DNA of 40,298 bases from NCBI RefSeq assembly GCF_003315635.1, contig NZ_PDCG01000010.1:1-40298 (forward strand), in the 5' to 3' direction. Origin of the DNA: Bifidobacterium aemilianum (GTDB lineage: Bacteria > Actinomycetota > Actinomycetes > Actinomycetales > Bifidobacteriaceae). The position numbers and the translations under genes were made by a program. A model generated the notes under the pieces. That model was given only the letters and a program-made list of their open reading frames with translations. It was not told the origin of the DNA and ran no database searches. Positions 1-8,568 of the stretch are shown one piece after another. Every line of letters begins with the position of its first letter. Within the stretch, counting starts at the first letter, position 1.

Positions 1-2060
1 GTCCGGCAGCTTGGCGCCGCTGCCTCTGTCCATGTTGCCCAGGCCGGTGAGGTCGGTGATGTGGTTGTGGTCCAGCCACAGTTTGTTGAGCTTGGTCAGG
101 CTGCCTGTTCCCAGGGGGGCCAGGTGGGTGTTGTCCAGGTTGTTGGAGCCCAGGTCCAGTTCGGTCAGGTTGGTGAGGTCCTTGATGGTGGTGATGTCGT
201 TGATCTGGTTGTGGCTCAGGTGCAGGTTGGTGAGTTTGGTGGCCAGGGGTTTGAGGGGTTTGATGTCGCTGATCTGGTTGTTGTTGAGGTTCAGTGTGGT
301 GGCTTGCCAGAAGAGGTCGATGTGGGTCAGGTCGTCGATCTGGCCGTTGGCCAGGTTCAGGTTGGTGGTGGCCAGGTCCTGGCTGGTGAGGGTGTCGTTC
401 ACGCTCTTGCCCAGGGTTTTGGCCACGGCTTTGGCCAGGTGGTCGTCGCTGTTGGTCAGGCAGGTGAGGATGCTGCTGGAGTCGCTGGTGCAGGACCCGT
501 CCCTGAGAGTGACCTTCTGGGTGATGGTGCCGGAGAAGGTCAGGGTGCCGGCGCCGCCCCAGGGGGTGGAGCCGCCGCAGACGTCGTTGCGGTAGCCGGT
601 GCCGACGAACCCGTTGGCGTTGCAGTATTGGTTTGTTGGTCTGCCTTGTATGCGGAATCCGTAGGTGTAGGTGCCGGCTCCTCGTCTGGGCCAGGTCATG
701 GTCCCGTCATCGGCTTTGGGGGTGCCGGACACTACGTTGCGGCCGTCCGTGCCCCAGTTGGTGGCGCCTCCGGGGGTGCCGTCGTGGTAGCGGGCGTCTC
801 TGGTGGGGCTGGGCGCGGGGGGCGCGGACGAGTCACGCGCGGCGACGTTTCCGTTTGGGGCGAGGTCGTAGTCCCAGATGGTGGTGGGTCCGCTGCCGCT
901 GCTGGGCTGCGCGAACAAGGTCCACGAGCTGCTGTTTTTGGTTTTGGCGGGTCCCAGGCTCACGGGCTTGGTCAGGTCGGCGGGCAGGTCGGGCATGGTG
1001 ACCGACTGGCCCGAGGCGTCCAGGTAGGCCAGGTCCGGCAGCTTGGCGCCGCTGCCTCTGTCCATGTTGCCCAGGCCGGTGAGGTCGGTGATGTGGTTGT
1101 GGTCCAGCCACAGTTTGTTGAGCTTGGTCAGGCTGCCTGTTCCCAGGGGGGCCAGGTGGATGTTGTCCAGGTTGTTGGATCCCAGATCCAGTTCGGCCAG
1201 GCCGGTGAGGTCCTTGATGGTGGTGATGTCGTTGATCTGGTTGTGGCTCAGGTGCAGGTTGGTGAGTTTGGTGGCCAGGGGTTTGAGGGGTTTGATGTCG
1301 CTGATCTGGTTGTTGTCGAGGTTCAGTATGGTGGCTTGCCAGAAGAGGTCGATGTGGGTCAGGTCGTCGATCTGGCCGTTGGCCAGGTTCAGGTTGATGG
1401 TGGCCAGGTCCTGGCTGGTGAGGGTGTCGTTCACGCTCTTGCCCAGGGTTTTGGCCACGGCTTTGGCCAGGTGGTCGTCGCTGTTGGTCAGGCAGGTGAG
1501 GATGCTGCTGGAATCGATGGTGCAGGACCCGTCCCTGAGAGTGACCTTCTGGGTGATGGTGCCGGAGAAGACCAGGGAGCCGAAGCCGCGCCAGGGGGTG
1601 GTGCCGCCGCAGGCCCAGTTGCCGCTGGGCCCGTTGGTGGCGCACTTTCCGCCTGGTGCGTCTCCTTGCATGCGGAAGCCGTAGGTGTAGGTGCCGGCTC
1701 CTCGTCTGGCCCAGGTCATGGTCCCGGTATCGGCTGCGGGGGTGCTGGACACCTCATAGCGGCCGTCCTTGCCCCAGGTGGTGGTGCCTCCGGGGGTGCC
1801 GTCGTGGTACCGGGCGTCGCTGACGGGGCTGGGCGCGGGTGGCGCGGCCGCCTCACGCGCAGGGAAGTTTCTGTCTAAATATTCGTTTTCGATGATGGTT
1901 TCTCCGCTGCCGCTGCTGGGCTGCGCCAACCAGGTCCCCACTGTGCCGGCCGCGACTTTGGCGGGTCCCAGGGTCACGGGCTTGGTCAGGTCGGCGGGCA
2001 GGTCGGGCATGGTGACCGACTGGCCCGAGGCGTCCAGGTGGGCCAGGGCCGGCAGCTTGA
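1..2060 (-). repeat. Tandem intragenic modules of about 1.02-1.03 kb (LRR block plus beta module)
   Basis: Bases 1-540 match 1033-1572 with only about a dozen differences by eye, an offset of 1032 bp (344 codons). The segment about 590-655 has diverged and carries a 12-bp length difference, after which 660-1032 matches about 1680-2050 at lower identity (offset about 1015-1020). Each module encodes an LRR cap, four to five LRRs, a connector with the DASGQSVTMPDLPADL motif and a Gly/Trp/Cys-containing beta region. Both length differences keep the reading frame. Confidence 0.85.
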
Positions 2061-2849
2061 CGTTGGTACTGTACCACATGTCGCCCAGGCCGGTGAGGTC
2101 GGTGAGGTGGTTGTGGTCCAGCCACAGCCTGCGCAGGCTGTCCAGCCTGCCTGATCCCAGGGGGGCCAGGCTGGTGTTGTCCAGGTCGTTGGAGCCCAGG
2201 TCCAGTTCGCCCAGGTTGGTGAATTGTTGGATGCCCTGGAGGTTGGTGATGTGTTTGTTGTTGAGGTTGAGGCTGGTGGTGTTGGTGATGTCGCTGCTGG
2301 TCAGGGTTTGGGCTGTGTTGGTGTTGCCGTGTAGGGCTTGGGCGAGGGCTTGGGCGAGGTTGGGGTCGGGGAAGCAGTCGTCCAGTCGGCTGAGGTCGGT
2401 GGTGCAGCCGGAGCGTGGTCTTAGGCCGCCGTCGCGTGGCAGCCAGGGTTTGTCGGGTGTGGATTGCCAGGTGGGGGTGGGTCCGGTGTGGGGTAGGGGG
2501 TTGGTGTCCTTGGGTGTGGGTGCCGGTTGGGTTGGCTTGTCGCTGTGCGGGTTTGCCGTGTCCTTGCCGTCGGGGCTGGGGTTGGTTGGTGTCTGTGGCT
2601 TGTCGGCTGTCTGCCCGTGGACGTCGGTGTCGCTGGGTGTGTGTTGGGCTATGGGGCGTGTCTGTCTGGTGTGTGTGCCGGCCGTGTCCCTGGCTGGCTG
2701 GTGTCCGCCCTCGGCCTGCCGTGGCGTGCTGGTGCTGGTGTGTTCAGTTTCCTCTAGGGGGGGGGGGGGGTGATATTTGCTCCATTGGGTGCGGCGATGC
2801 CCAAGGTGAGCAAACCCGCGACAATGGCACGCACAACAGTATTCAACAT
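1..2849 (-). CDS. Leucine-rich-repeat secreted surface protein, phase-OFF, truncated by window edge
   Basis: The gene runs leftward off the window. ATG at 2849, preceded by AAAAGGA about 11 nt upstream, opens a signal peptide (MLNTVVRAIVAGLLTLGIAA, then PNGANITPPPP). A run of 14 C (coding strand) follows and reads straight into TAG. One more C, or two fewer, opens a frame that I followed without a stop from 2757 to base 1. That frame gives a Thr/Pro/Asp-rich linker, a capped LRR block with repeats such as LGELDLGSNDLDNTSLAPLG and LRRLWLDHNHLTDLTGLG, a beta-rich module (DASGQSVTMPDLPADL), then a second near-identical LRR plus beta module. LRRs of this SDS22/internalin-like type mediate protein binding at the cell surface. 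No anchor is visible because the 3' end lies outside. The likely state is a contingency gene that is switched off; an assembly error in the homopolymer is the main alternative. Confidence 0.8.
2757..2770. repeat. Homopolymer G14 (C14 on the coding strand), candidate slipped-strand switch
   Basis: Fourteen consecutive G on the plus strand lie exactly between the signal-peptide codons and the mature surface-protein frame of the minus-strand gene. With 14 residues the reading is ACC, four CCC, TAG. With 13 it stops four codons later at TGA. With 12 or 15 it continues CTA GAG GAA ACT into the long LRR frame. This placement and length are what slipped-strand phase variation needs. No other homopolymer of this length was noticed in the window. 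Confidence 0.85.
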
Positions 2850-3118
2850 TGGTACTCGGATTCCTTTTACTATTCCATATTTGCCGGGTGGGCGATTATG
2901 CGGCTCGAGTCTCGTCTGTCTTCTAACAGAGCAAACACGTATACGGCAGTGCAGCACCTCAAGTCTCCCCCTGGCTTCAGGCATGCCAGCCCACAGCACT
3001 ATCTAGTCCGTCACTATAACACGTCAGGCTGAGGCCTTGAGCAACAGTGGGTCAAAGCCTTCGGCATGGTCATGCACGGTGAGCTAACTCTTCCATACAT
3101 GAGGCGATACTGGTAGTT

Positions 3119-4078
3119 ATGAATCTTGAACGAGTGACTGAGTCAGACCGGCAGGATCCGATTCAACGCCAAGTGCTTGCCGAACCACTGGTGCCGGTGG
3201 GAACCGTGGTGTTGGCAGCCACCCCCATCGGCAATACAGCTGATGCCTCCGCCAGGTTGCGCAGTCTCCTGGAGCAGGCCGACATCGTGGCGGCCGAGGA
3301 CACCAGGAGGCTCTACGATTTGGCCAACCGCCTGGACGTGCGGGTAGGCGGTCGTGTGGTCGCCTACCATGACCACAACGAGCGATCCAAGGCGGACGGA
3401 CTTCTGGACCAGGTGGAGGCCGGGGCCAGCGTGCTGGTGGTCTCGGATGCGGGCATGCCCACCATCAACGACCCCGGCCTTGCCATCGTGCGGCGGGCCA
3501 TCGAGCGCGGACTGCCGGTCACCTGCGCTCCGGGTCCCTCTGCCGTGCTGGACGCCCTGGTCCTCTCCGGCCTGCCAACAGACCGCTTCTGCTACGAGGG
3601 TTTCCTGCCCCGCAAGCACAGTGAGCGGGTACAGTATCTGCGTACCATGCGGACCGAGCCACGTACCATGGTCTTCTACGAGACCCTTCACCGCATTGAC
3701 GAGTCCATGGAGGACCTCCTGCAGGTCTTCGGGCCGGACCGGCCCATGGCCCTGTGCCGGGAGCTGACCAAGGAGTACGAGCAGATTCGGCGGGGGAGCA
3801 TTGGGCAGATTCGCCAGTCCGTGATTGACGAGCCACCCCGGGGAGAGATCGTGCTGGTCATAGCCGGGGCTTCGGCTCAGGAGATGCAGGAGGCCCAGCC
3901 CAGTCAGTTCAGCATTGAGGATTTGGCCTTACTGGCGCAAGGGCTGGCGGCCGACAGTGGCATGAGGGTCAAGGAGGCCATAGCTCAGGTGGTTCAGGGC
4001 CACCCACTGCCCGACGGCTCCCTGCCCAACCGCAAGCAGGTCTACGCGGCAGTGCTCGATCTCAAAGGCCAGGGCTGA
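3119..4078 (+). CDS. rsmI: 16S rRNA 2'-O-ribose C1402 methyltransferase RsmI
   Basis: 319-residue SAM-dependent tetrapyrrole-methylase-fold enzyme that methylates the ribose of C1402 in 16S rRNA in the decoding centre. Family signatures are all present: VLAATPIGN (residues 31-39), VAAEDTRRLYDLANRL, SDAGMPTINDPGL (the Gly-rich SAM loop), CAPGPSAVLDALVLSGLP, YEGFLPRK and the C-terminal ELTKEYEQIRRG. The annotated ATG gives about 25 residues before the usual N-terminus; no strong ribosome-binding site is seen (GAGGCG lies about 13 nt upstream), so an internal GTG near 3187 is an alternative. The 269-bp gap to the divergent LRR gene must hold both promoters, but no clear box stands out. The gene is convergent with the downstream transporter. 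Confidence 0.95.
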   Translation: MNLERVTESDRQDPIQRQVLAEPLVPVGTVVLAATPIGNTADASARLRSLLEQADIVAAEDTRRLYDLANRLDVRVGGRVVAYHDHNERSKADGLLDQVEAGASVLVVSDAGMPTINDPGLAIVRRAIERGLPVTCAPGPSAVLDALVLSGLPTDRFCYEGFLPRKHSERVQYLRTMRTEPRTMVFYETLHRIDESMEDLLQVFGPDRPMALCRELTKEYEQIRRGSIGQIRQSVIDEPPRGEIVLVIAGASAQEMQEAQPSQFSIEDLALLAQGLAADSGMRVKEAIAQVVQGHPLPDGSLPNRKQVYAAVLDLKGQG

Positions 4079-4217
4079 ATGCCAAGAGGCACCCAATACC
4101 GCTCAACATCACGCAAGGAGTCAAGCTCTGTAACACGAGCTTTCCCCTCCCGGTTTGCAAGCTGGCCGAGCCTACCCTTTCGCCGGCGTGGTGGATGCCG
4201 AGTCACGCGCACTTCCG

Positions 4218-4245
4218 GGAAAAGGATGTTGAGACATCCCCTTCC
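4218..4245. terminator. Hairpin between convergent rsmI and the MHS transporter
   Basis: GGAAAAGGATGT and ACATCCCCTTCC form a 12-bp stem with a two-base internal mismatch and a TGAG tetraloop. It lies in the 286-bp gap between two converging genes. There is no T-tract on either side, so termination is inferred from position and shape only. Confidence 0.4.
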
Positions 4246-4364
4246 CTGCAGGCTGATCAGTGCATACAAGCCTTGGCTACGGCGATATGCCAGACATAGA
4301 CGACTGAAATCGCCAGGGCCTTTTGCGGCCTGCAGATACCGGCTAGCGTACGGGCCGGCCCAGG

Positions 4365-6158
4365 TTACTGCTCGCTGGCCTTCTGCGGGGCCGATTCGCC
4401 ACCTGTCTTGTCATCGCTCGGCTTACCGTTACTTTGCCTGTCTGCACTTGGCTTATCGCCGCTCACGTTGGACTCCGCGCCAGCCTTCGCATCGGTGCCA
4501 GTCCCAGCGGCCCCATCTGCCCCAGCGGCTGCTGTCTCTTCGGGCTGCTTGACCTCCGGCACCGATACCTCCATGGTGACCAGGGGCATGGGCATGGTCG
4601 AGGTATCGATCAGCGGGTCGTCGTCCTGGTTCTTGACCAGGTGGATGGCCTCAGCCTTGGTCTCGACCGTAGGAAGGGAGCCCAGCAGCGGCGACTTCGA
4701 GGACTCCTGCATGCACCAGACCGCGATGCCGCTCAAGGCCGCGAAAATCATAATGTAGACGGCCGGCATGTAATGGTTGCCGGTCAGCACGATCAAAGCC
4801 TGGGCCACCAGCGGGGTAGTGCCGCCGAATAGGGAGACGGCCAGGTTGTAGGAGAGCCCCATGCCGCCGAAGCGGGACGACGTGGGGAAGAGGGCCGGCA
4901 GGGTCGAGGCCGAGACCCCGGCATAGCAGGCCACCGGTATGGCGATCAGCAGGAGGGCGCCCTGGATGGCCCAGAAGTCTCCCTGGTGAAGGAGCCAGAA
5001 GGCTGGAAGCATGAAAATCAGTGCGGAGGCAACCGCTGCTGCGTAGACGGGCTTGCGGCCTATTCGGTCCGAAAGGGCACCGATCAGCGGCAGGGAGAGG
5101 GACATCAAAATCAGCACCGGGGCGCTGGCTGCGGCGGCCATGGTCGGTGTGGTGCCGACCTCCTCTTCCAGGTAGGTGGGCATGTAGCTGGTCAGCACGT
5201 AGCCTGCCGTGTTCGTGGCCGCCACGATGGAGATGGCCATGAGCAGCTCGCGCCAATGATGGTGGATCAGGTAGGGGACAGAGCCCGGGGTGTCCTTCTT
5301 GGCCTGCTCCTGGGTGGCCCCGTTGCCGCGTGCCTCCAAGGCGGCCGCCTCGGCTTCCTGCTGCTCGAGCTGGTTGGTGAACTGGGGTGTCTCGGGAATG
5401 CGGGACCTCAGGAGAATGGCTATGATGCCCAAGGGAATGGTGAGGAGATAGGGGATTCTCCAACCTATCGCCGCCATGGACCCGGCTCCCCAGATATGGT
5501 CGCAGACAACGGTGGTGATGGCCACCGTCATAGCGCCGAAGGCGGACCCCAGGTAGGATCCCAAGTCAAGCCAGGCGCTATAGAAGCCGCGTTTGCGGTC
5601 GGGGGAGAACTCGGAGATGTAGGTGGTGGCACCGGCATATTCTCCGCCGGTGGAGAAGCCCTGCATCATTTTCAGAAAGTAGAGGGGCAGCACGGCCCAG
5701 GGGCCGATTTGCGCTGCGGTGGGCAGCAGACCGATCAGACCTGTGGAGATGGCCATCATGCCCATAGTGAAGAAGAGGACCTTCTGACGGCCCACCCGGT
5801 CGCCCAAGGGGCCCAGCACAATACCGCCCAGGGGCCGTACCAGGAAGCTGACCGCGAATCCCAGGAGCATGACCAGCAGTCCCATGCTCTCCGGCAATCC
5901 CTTGGTGAAGACGCTGGTCATGGTGACGGCCAGATAGCCGTAGACGCCGAAGTCGTACCACTCCATAAAGTTGCCTACGACCGTGCCGGAAATGGCCTGG
6001 CGCAGGGTGTCATGCGGAACCACGGTCACATCAGTGGTCTTGAGCCGTTTGCGTCGAAAATGAATCTGTAGGGTGTGCTTGGGTTTGCCGGCTTTGCGGG
6101 CAGAGTGGCGCTGGTGTTCTTCCCTACCCTGACGTTGCTGGTTCTGCATGGGTGTCAT
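4365..6158 (-). CDS. MHS-family major facilitator transporter (ProP-like)
   Basis: 597-residue proton-coupled MFS transporter of the metabolite:H+ symporter family (ProP, KgtP, ShiA relatives), which imports osmolytes or organic acids across the membrane. The start at 6158 has GGAGGT directly upstream; a longer frame back to 6260 lacks a site. After a basic N-terminal segment of about 60 residues comes the family signature VVGNFMEWYDFGVYGYLA, then RPLGGIVLGPLGDRVGR (the loop 2-3 motif), GGEYAGATTYISEFSP, and the second-half motif GALSDRIGRKPV. About 12 membrane segments are visible. The last 80 or so residues form an Ala/Gly/Ser/Asp-rich hydrophilic tail, longer than in E. coli ProP. A substrate such as proline, betaine or ectoine is plausible but not shown by sequence; other MHS substrates remain possible. 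Confidence 0.85.
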   Translation of the reverse strand: MTPMQNQQRQGREEHQRHSARKAGKPKHTLQIHFRRKRLKTTDVTVVPHDTLRQAISGTVVGNFMEWYDFGVYGYLAVTMTSVFTKGLPESMGLLVMLLGFAVSFLVRPLGGIVLGPLGDRVGRQKVLFFTMGMMAISTGLIGLLPTAAQIGPWAVLPLYFLKMMQGFSTGGEYAGATTYISEFSPDRKRGFYSAWLDLGSYLGSAFGAMTVAITTVVCDHIWGAGSMAAIGWRIPYLLTIPLGIIAILLRSRIPETPQFTNQLEQQEAEAAALEARGNGATQEQAKKDTPGSVPYLIHHHWRELLMAISIVAATNTAGYVLTSYMPTYLEEEVGTTPTMAAAASAPVLILMSLSLPLIGALSDRIGRKPVYAAAVASALIFMLPAFWLLHQGDFWAIQGALLLIAIPVACYAGVSASTLPALFPTSSRFGGMGLSYNLAVSLFGGTTPLVAQALIVLTGNHYMPAVYIMIFAALSGIAVWCMQESSKSPLLGSLPTVETKAEAIHLVKNQDDDPLIDTSTMPMPLVTMEVSVPEVKQPEETAAAGADGAAGTGTDAKAGAESNVSGDKPSADRQSNGKPSDDKTGGESAPQKASEQ

Positions 6159-6464
6159 GGTGACCTCCGTTCGTGTGCGGACCCAACTGCTGGCCCTGTA
6201 TGAACTCGGGACGGGTACGGCATTGCACATGCGTGAGTGGAGAGACCTCTGCCGATTCATCCTGTGTCGTTATGTGGCTGGCGGTGCTGTTCGGCAGCCG
6301 TCCGACAAATAAGTGCTCGGTCAATCTTAGCAGATGGCCGTTTTTCCCGCTTGTTGAGACCACTTTCTTGACTTGTGTGGGGGCGGTGGAGACGCTCTGG
6401 CAAGGCCTTGAGAGATTGCGGCAGTATGGCCTGGGGTCTGCGTGATGTTGCTTCTGCTATGCGT
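6159..6464. other. Intergenic region upstream of the MHS transporter
   Basis: Non-coding upstream region of the minus-strand transporter. A GGAGG site sits next to the start at 6158. I see no convincing paired -35/-10 boxes; short open frames on both strands have no ribosome-binding site or recognisable product. Confidence 0.5.
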
Positions 6465-6501
6465 GAAGGCGTTCCGGTGATTGGGGCGCGGGAACGCCTT
6501 C
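6465..6501 (-). terminator. Stem-loop after the BspA-like pseudogene
   Basis: GAAGGCGTTCC (6465-6475) and GGAACGCCTTC (6491-6501) are a perfect 11-bp inverted repeat with a 15-nt loop, placed 21 bp beyond the pseudogene stop. No T-tract follows on the minus strand. Confidence 0.6.
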
Positions 6502-6522
6502 ATTTATGGCAGGGTTGGTCGG

Positions 6523-7592
6523 TCAGTGCTTGGCCTTGGGGTCCGTGTGGGTGTGGGTCCTTGCCGGGGCGGCCAGGATTGCCAGGCCCAGGGCGAGCAG
6601 GGTGATCATGCCTGCGGTGAGCATGGGCAGCCGGATGCCGGCGGCGGTGCCGGCCAGGGGCTTCGGGTCACCCGCGCTTTCGCTGGCGGAGGTGGGTCCG
6701 GTGTGGCCGGCCTGTCCGGGATAGGTGTGCCGTGCGGGTTGCTCGGTTCCGGTGGTGCCAGTGTTGCCGGTGCTGCTGAAGCTGCTGCTGTTCCCGGTGT
6801 TCCCGTTGCCGGATTTGGAGGCTTTGGCGGTCCATTGGCGTAGAGGTCCAGGTCCTTGTTGGTGGCTTGGGAGAAGTCCCAGGCTTGCTTGCCGGTCTGG
6901 CTGCTCCAGGTTCCGTCCTCCAGGGCCCACCGGCCCGTCAGCTCCGAACCGTAGGGATTCACACCGCCGAACGTGGCATCACTCAGCTGCTTCTTGCCGC
7001 CCAACACCAAGTGGCGCAACCTTGATGGCAGCATGTTGCCCATGGTGGTGACGTTGCTGGTGTCCCAGTTGCTTACGCCCAGGCTTGGTATCTTGCTTGA
7101 GTGGAACATGAAGCTTATGTCGGTGGTGTTGCTGGTGTCGATCTGGTCGAGGTCCGTGATCTCGATGGCCTGTGTCCCCCGGAACAAGTTGCTTGAGTCG
7201 GGAGCCAGGTGGGTGTGTGGGGTCGTCAAAGACGACATCGGCCACGTCCTTGCCTGTGTCTGTCCACAGCAGGTAATCATTACCCACAAAGGGATTCGGG
7301 TTGTCCGGGAAGGTGCCGGCCCGGGAATGCAGGGTGCAGTCAGCGCCGATGGTCCAGGGTGATGTGCCGAAGGTGCCTGCCCTGGCCGTGCACCCGGACC
7401 TGACCTGTGGGTTCGACCCACCCTGTGTCAGGGCCTGCGTCGCCGTCCTGGCGCCGGGTTCTGGACGGTGGCAAGTCCGGCCGTCTGGGCGCTGGAGGGC
7501 AGTAGTGCCATAGCCAGGGCCAATGCGATCGCGGGGTGAGGGAGGGCACTGGCCCTTCTTCGCGCATGGCGATGTTTGTGTACAGAATGCAT
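6523..7592 (-). pseudogene. Frameshifted BspA-like (DUF285) surface protein
   Basis: Four pieces of one surface protein lie in order in shifting frames. (1) From ATG 7592: an N-terminus with basic RHARRR, hydrophobic AIALALAMALLPS and a cleavage-like SAQTA site, ending at TGA. (2) After a shift near 7440-7465: GTFGTSPWTIGADCTLH and VGNDYLLWTDTGKDVADVVF. (3) After a shift near 7205-7225: the DUF285 core, with FRGTQAIEITDLDQIDTSN, VSNWDTSNVTTMGNML and TGRWALEDGTWSS. (4) After a shift near 6810-6845: a Ser/Gly/Thr-rich stalk and a C-terminal hydrophobic anchor (IRLPMLTAGMITLLALGLAI) before a His/Thr/Lys tail. The expected LPxTG is reduced to PLAGTAAG. The core holds little more than one DUF285 repeat, suggesting an internal deletion too. 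None of the breaks is at a long homopolymer, so decay is likelier than switching. Confidence 0.75.
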
Positions 7593-8002
7593 ATTGAGAA
7601 CCATGTCTCATGTCCCCATCAATACGACCGGCACAAGACGGTCCTGGTCGGCAATACATTGCCGACAGCGCCATATGCAACACTGCGGCGATACAACAAT
7701 CATATAACGACCATCAAGCAGGGTGAGGAATGGGATGCCAGAGCGCATGGTTGAAAGGGTTTGGCTCACAGTGTGGCTCAAGCGAGCCGTCTGAGCAGGT
7801 GGCCGTGTGTGGGCCGTGTACCTAGGGGCGATGAGACAGCGCTCCGAGACCGCCAACCGATTATCGCCAAATCCGCTGCTTGCGGATGCGAAGACAACAC
7901 CATATCGAGATTTCCTTCGCCCCTTTCCAGCCCAGTCCTCCACTGGTGAGTGACTGAAACTACAGGGAAGAAAGCTACTGTGAAGCCAAGGATGACTTTG
8001 GT
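7593..8002. other. Intergenic region between the pseudogene and the LRV-protein gene
   Basis: About 410 bp without a supported gene, less GC-rich than its surroundings between 7590 and 7740. It holds the 20-bp palindrome at 7647-7666 and a small hairpin GGCTC-AAGC-GAGCC (7783-7796). AT-rich stretches around 7690-7715 on the minus strand could be the pseudogene's former promoter, but no clear boxes can be assigned. Confidence 0.4.
7647..7666. promoter_or_regulatory. Perfect 20-bp palindrome upstream of the BspA-like pseudogene
   Basis: GTCGGCAAT-AC-ATTGCCGAC has two perfect 9-bp arms around a 2-bp centre, 55 bp upstream of the pseudogene start. The size and symmetry suit a dimeric repressor site; a cruciform or leader hairpin is the alternative. 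Confidence 0.4.
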
Positions 8003-8428
8003 CTAGGCCTTGTCGAAGAGGATGGAGAAGGCCGTGTCCAATCCGGGGCCGCCGGCCTGGGAGACATATTCCAGCAGGCTGGCATCAGCCCTTGGATTGG
8101 CTACCAGCCAGCGTCGAAGCTGGGGTGCCTGCCGGGCTATGAACCAGAGGATCTCGGGGTCGGTGTCGGGGCTGCAGGCCAGCAGGGGCGTCAGTTCCAG
8201 GGGCGGCTCTGGAGGATTTTCGGTGCCATGCTCCGTCAATGTGCCTGTTCTGCCACCGCTTGCTCCGCTCCAACCGCTGTGGCTTTGCTTATCGTCTCCT
8301 CCTTCCCCTGTCTGCCCCAGGTGCAGACGGTCCAGTCGGTGAGAGGGCTGCGACCCAGTGAGTTCACGAAGACGCAGATGGGAATGCCTGCGCCTCCCGT
8401 GGCGACCGAACAGTGCTGTAAAACTCAT
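8003..8428 (-). CDS. Small protein with LRV-type (variant leucine-rich) repeat domain
   Basis: 141 residues. The first 70 or so are polar and basic, with no recognised fold. The C-terminal 65 residues (from LTPLLACSPDTDPEILWFIA through RWLVANPRADASLLEYVSQ) resemble the alpha-helical variant leucine-rich-repeat domains found in actinobacterial proteins, where the pattern of 'ANP..D..LL..V' recurs. Function is unknown; such domains are usually protein-binding. GGGGTGGGGG precedes the ATG. A 15-codon upstream frame ends on the ATGA of this start, suggesting translational coupling. It follows the AbiEi-like gene on the same strand, and the two may be co-transcribed. Confidence 0.6.
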   Translation of the reverse strand: MSFTALFGRHGRRRHSHLRLRELTGSQPSHRLDRLHLGQTGEGGDDKQSHSGWSGASGGRTGTLTEHGTENPPEPPLELTPLLACSPDTDPEILWFIARQAPQLRRWLVANPRADASLLEYVSQAGGPGLDTAFSILFDKA

Positions 8429-8472
8429 ATGCCCCCACCCCGCTGCCTGACGGGCAGTCCTGCCGAGCTCAT
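8425..8472 (-). other. Possible 15-codon upstream ORF coupled to the LRV-protein gene
   Basis: ATG at 8472 opens a short frame (MSSAGLPVRQRGGGI) whose TGA overlaps the ATG of the LRV gene as ATGA. Both starts sit in the same 12-base context GGGGCATATGAG, a direct repeat 44 bp apart, and a CTGCC/GGCAG hairpin lies between them. Either the duplication gave a leader peptide, or it is a chance duplicate of the start region. Confidence 0.3.
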
Positions 8473-8568
8473 ATGCCCCGGCCCCTCAAACGTCCTGACA
8501 AGTTGGGAATGGTCCAGGCATCCTCAGCGGCAGTCACCCCCGCAGTGGTCATGTCGGCGGCAGCCATC

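Noticed and set aside
61..1878. Long plus-strand open frame of 605 codons (Val/Gly/Gln-rich)
   Set aside because: It is antisense to the LRR modules, has no recognisable fold, and its repeats simply mirror the minus-strand repeats; lack of stops follows from base composition.
4986..6071. Plus-strand frame of 361 codons opposite the MHS transporter
   Set aside because: Gly/His/Gln-rich shadow of a clear MFS gene; no ribosome-binding site or family resemblance.
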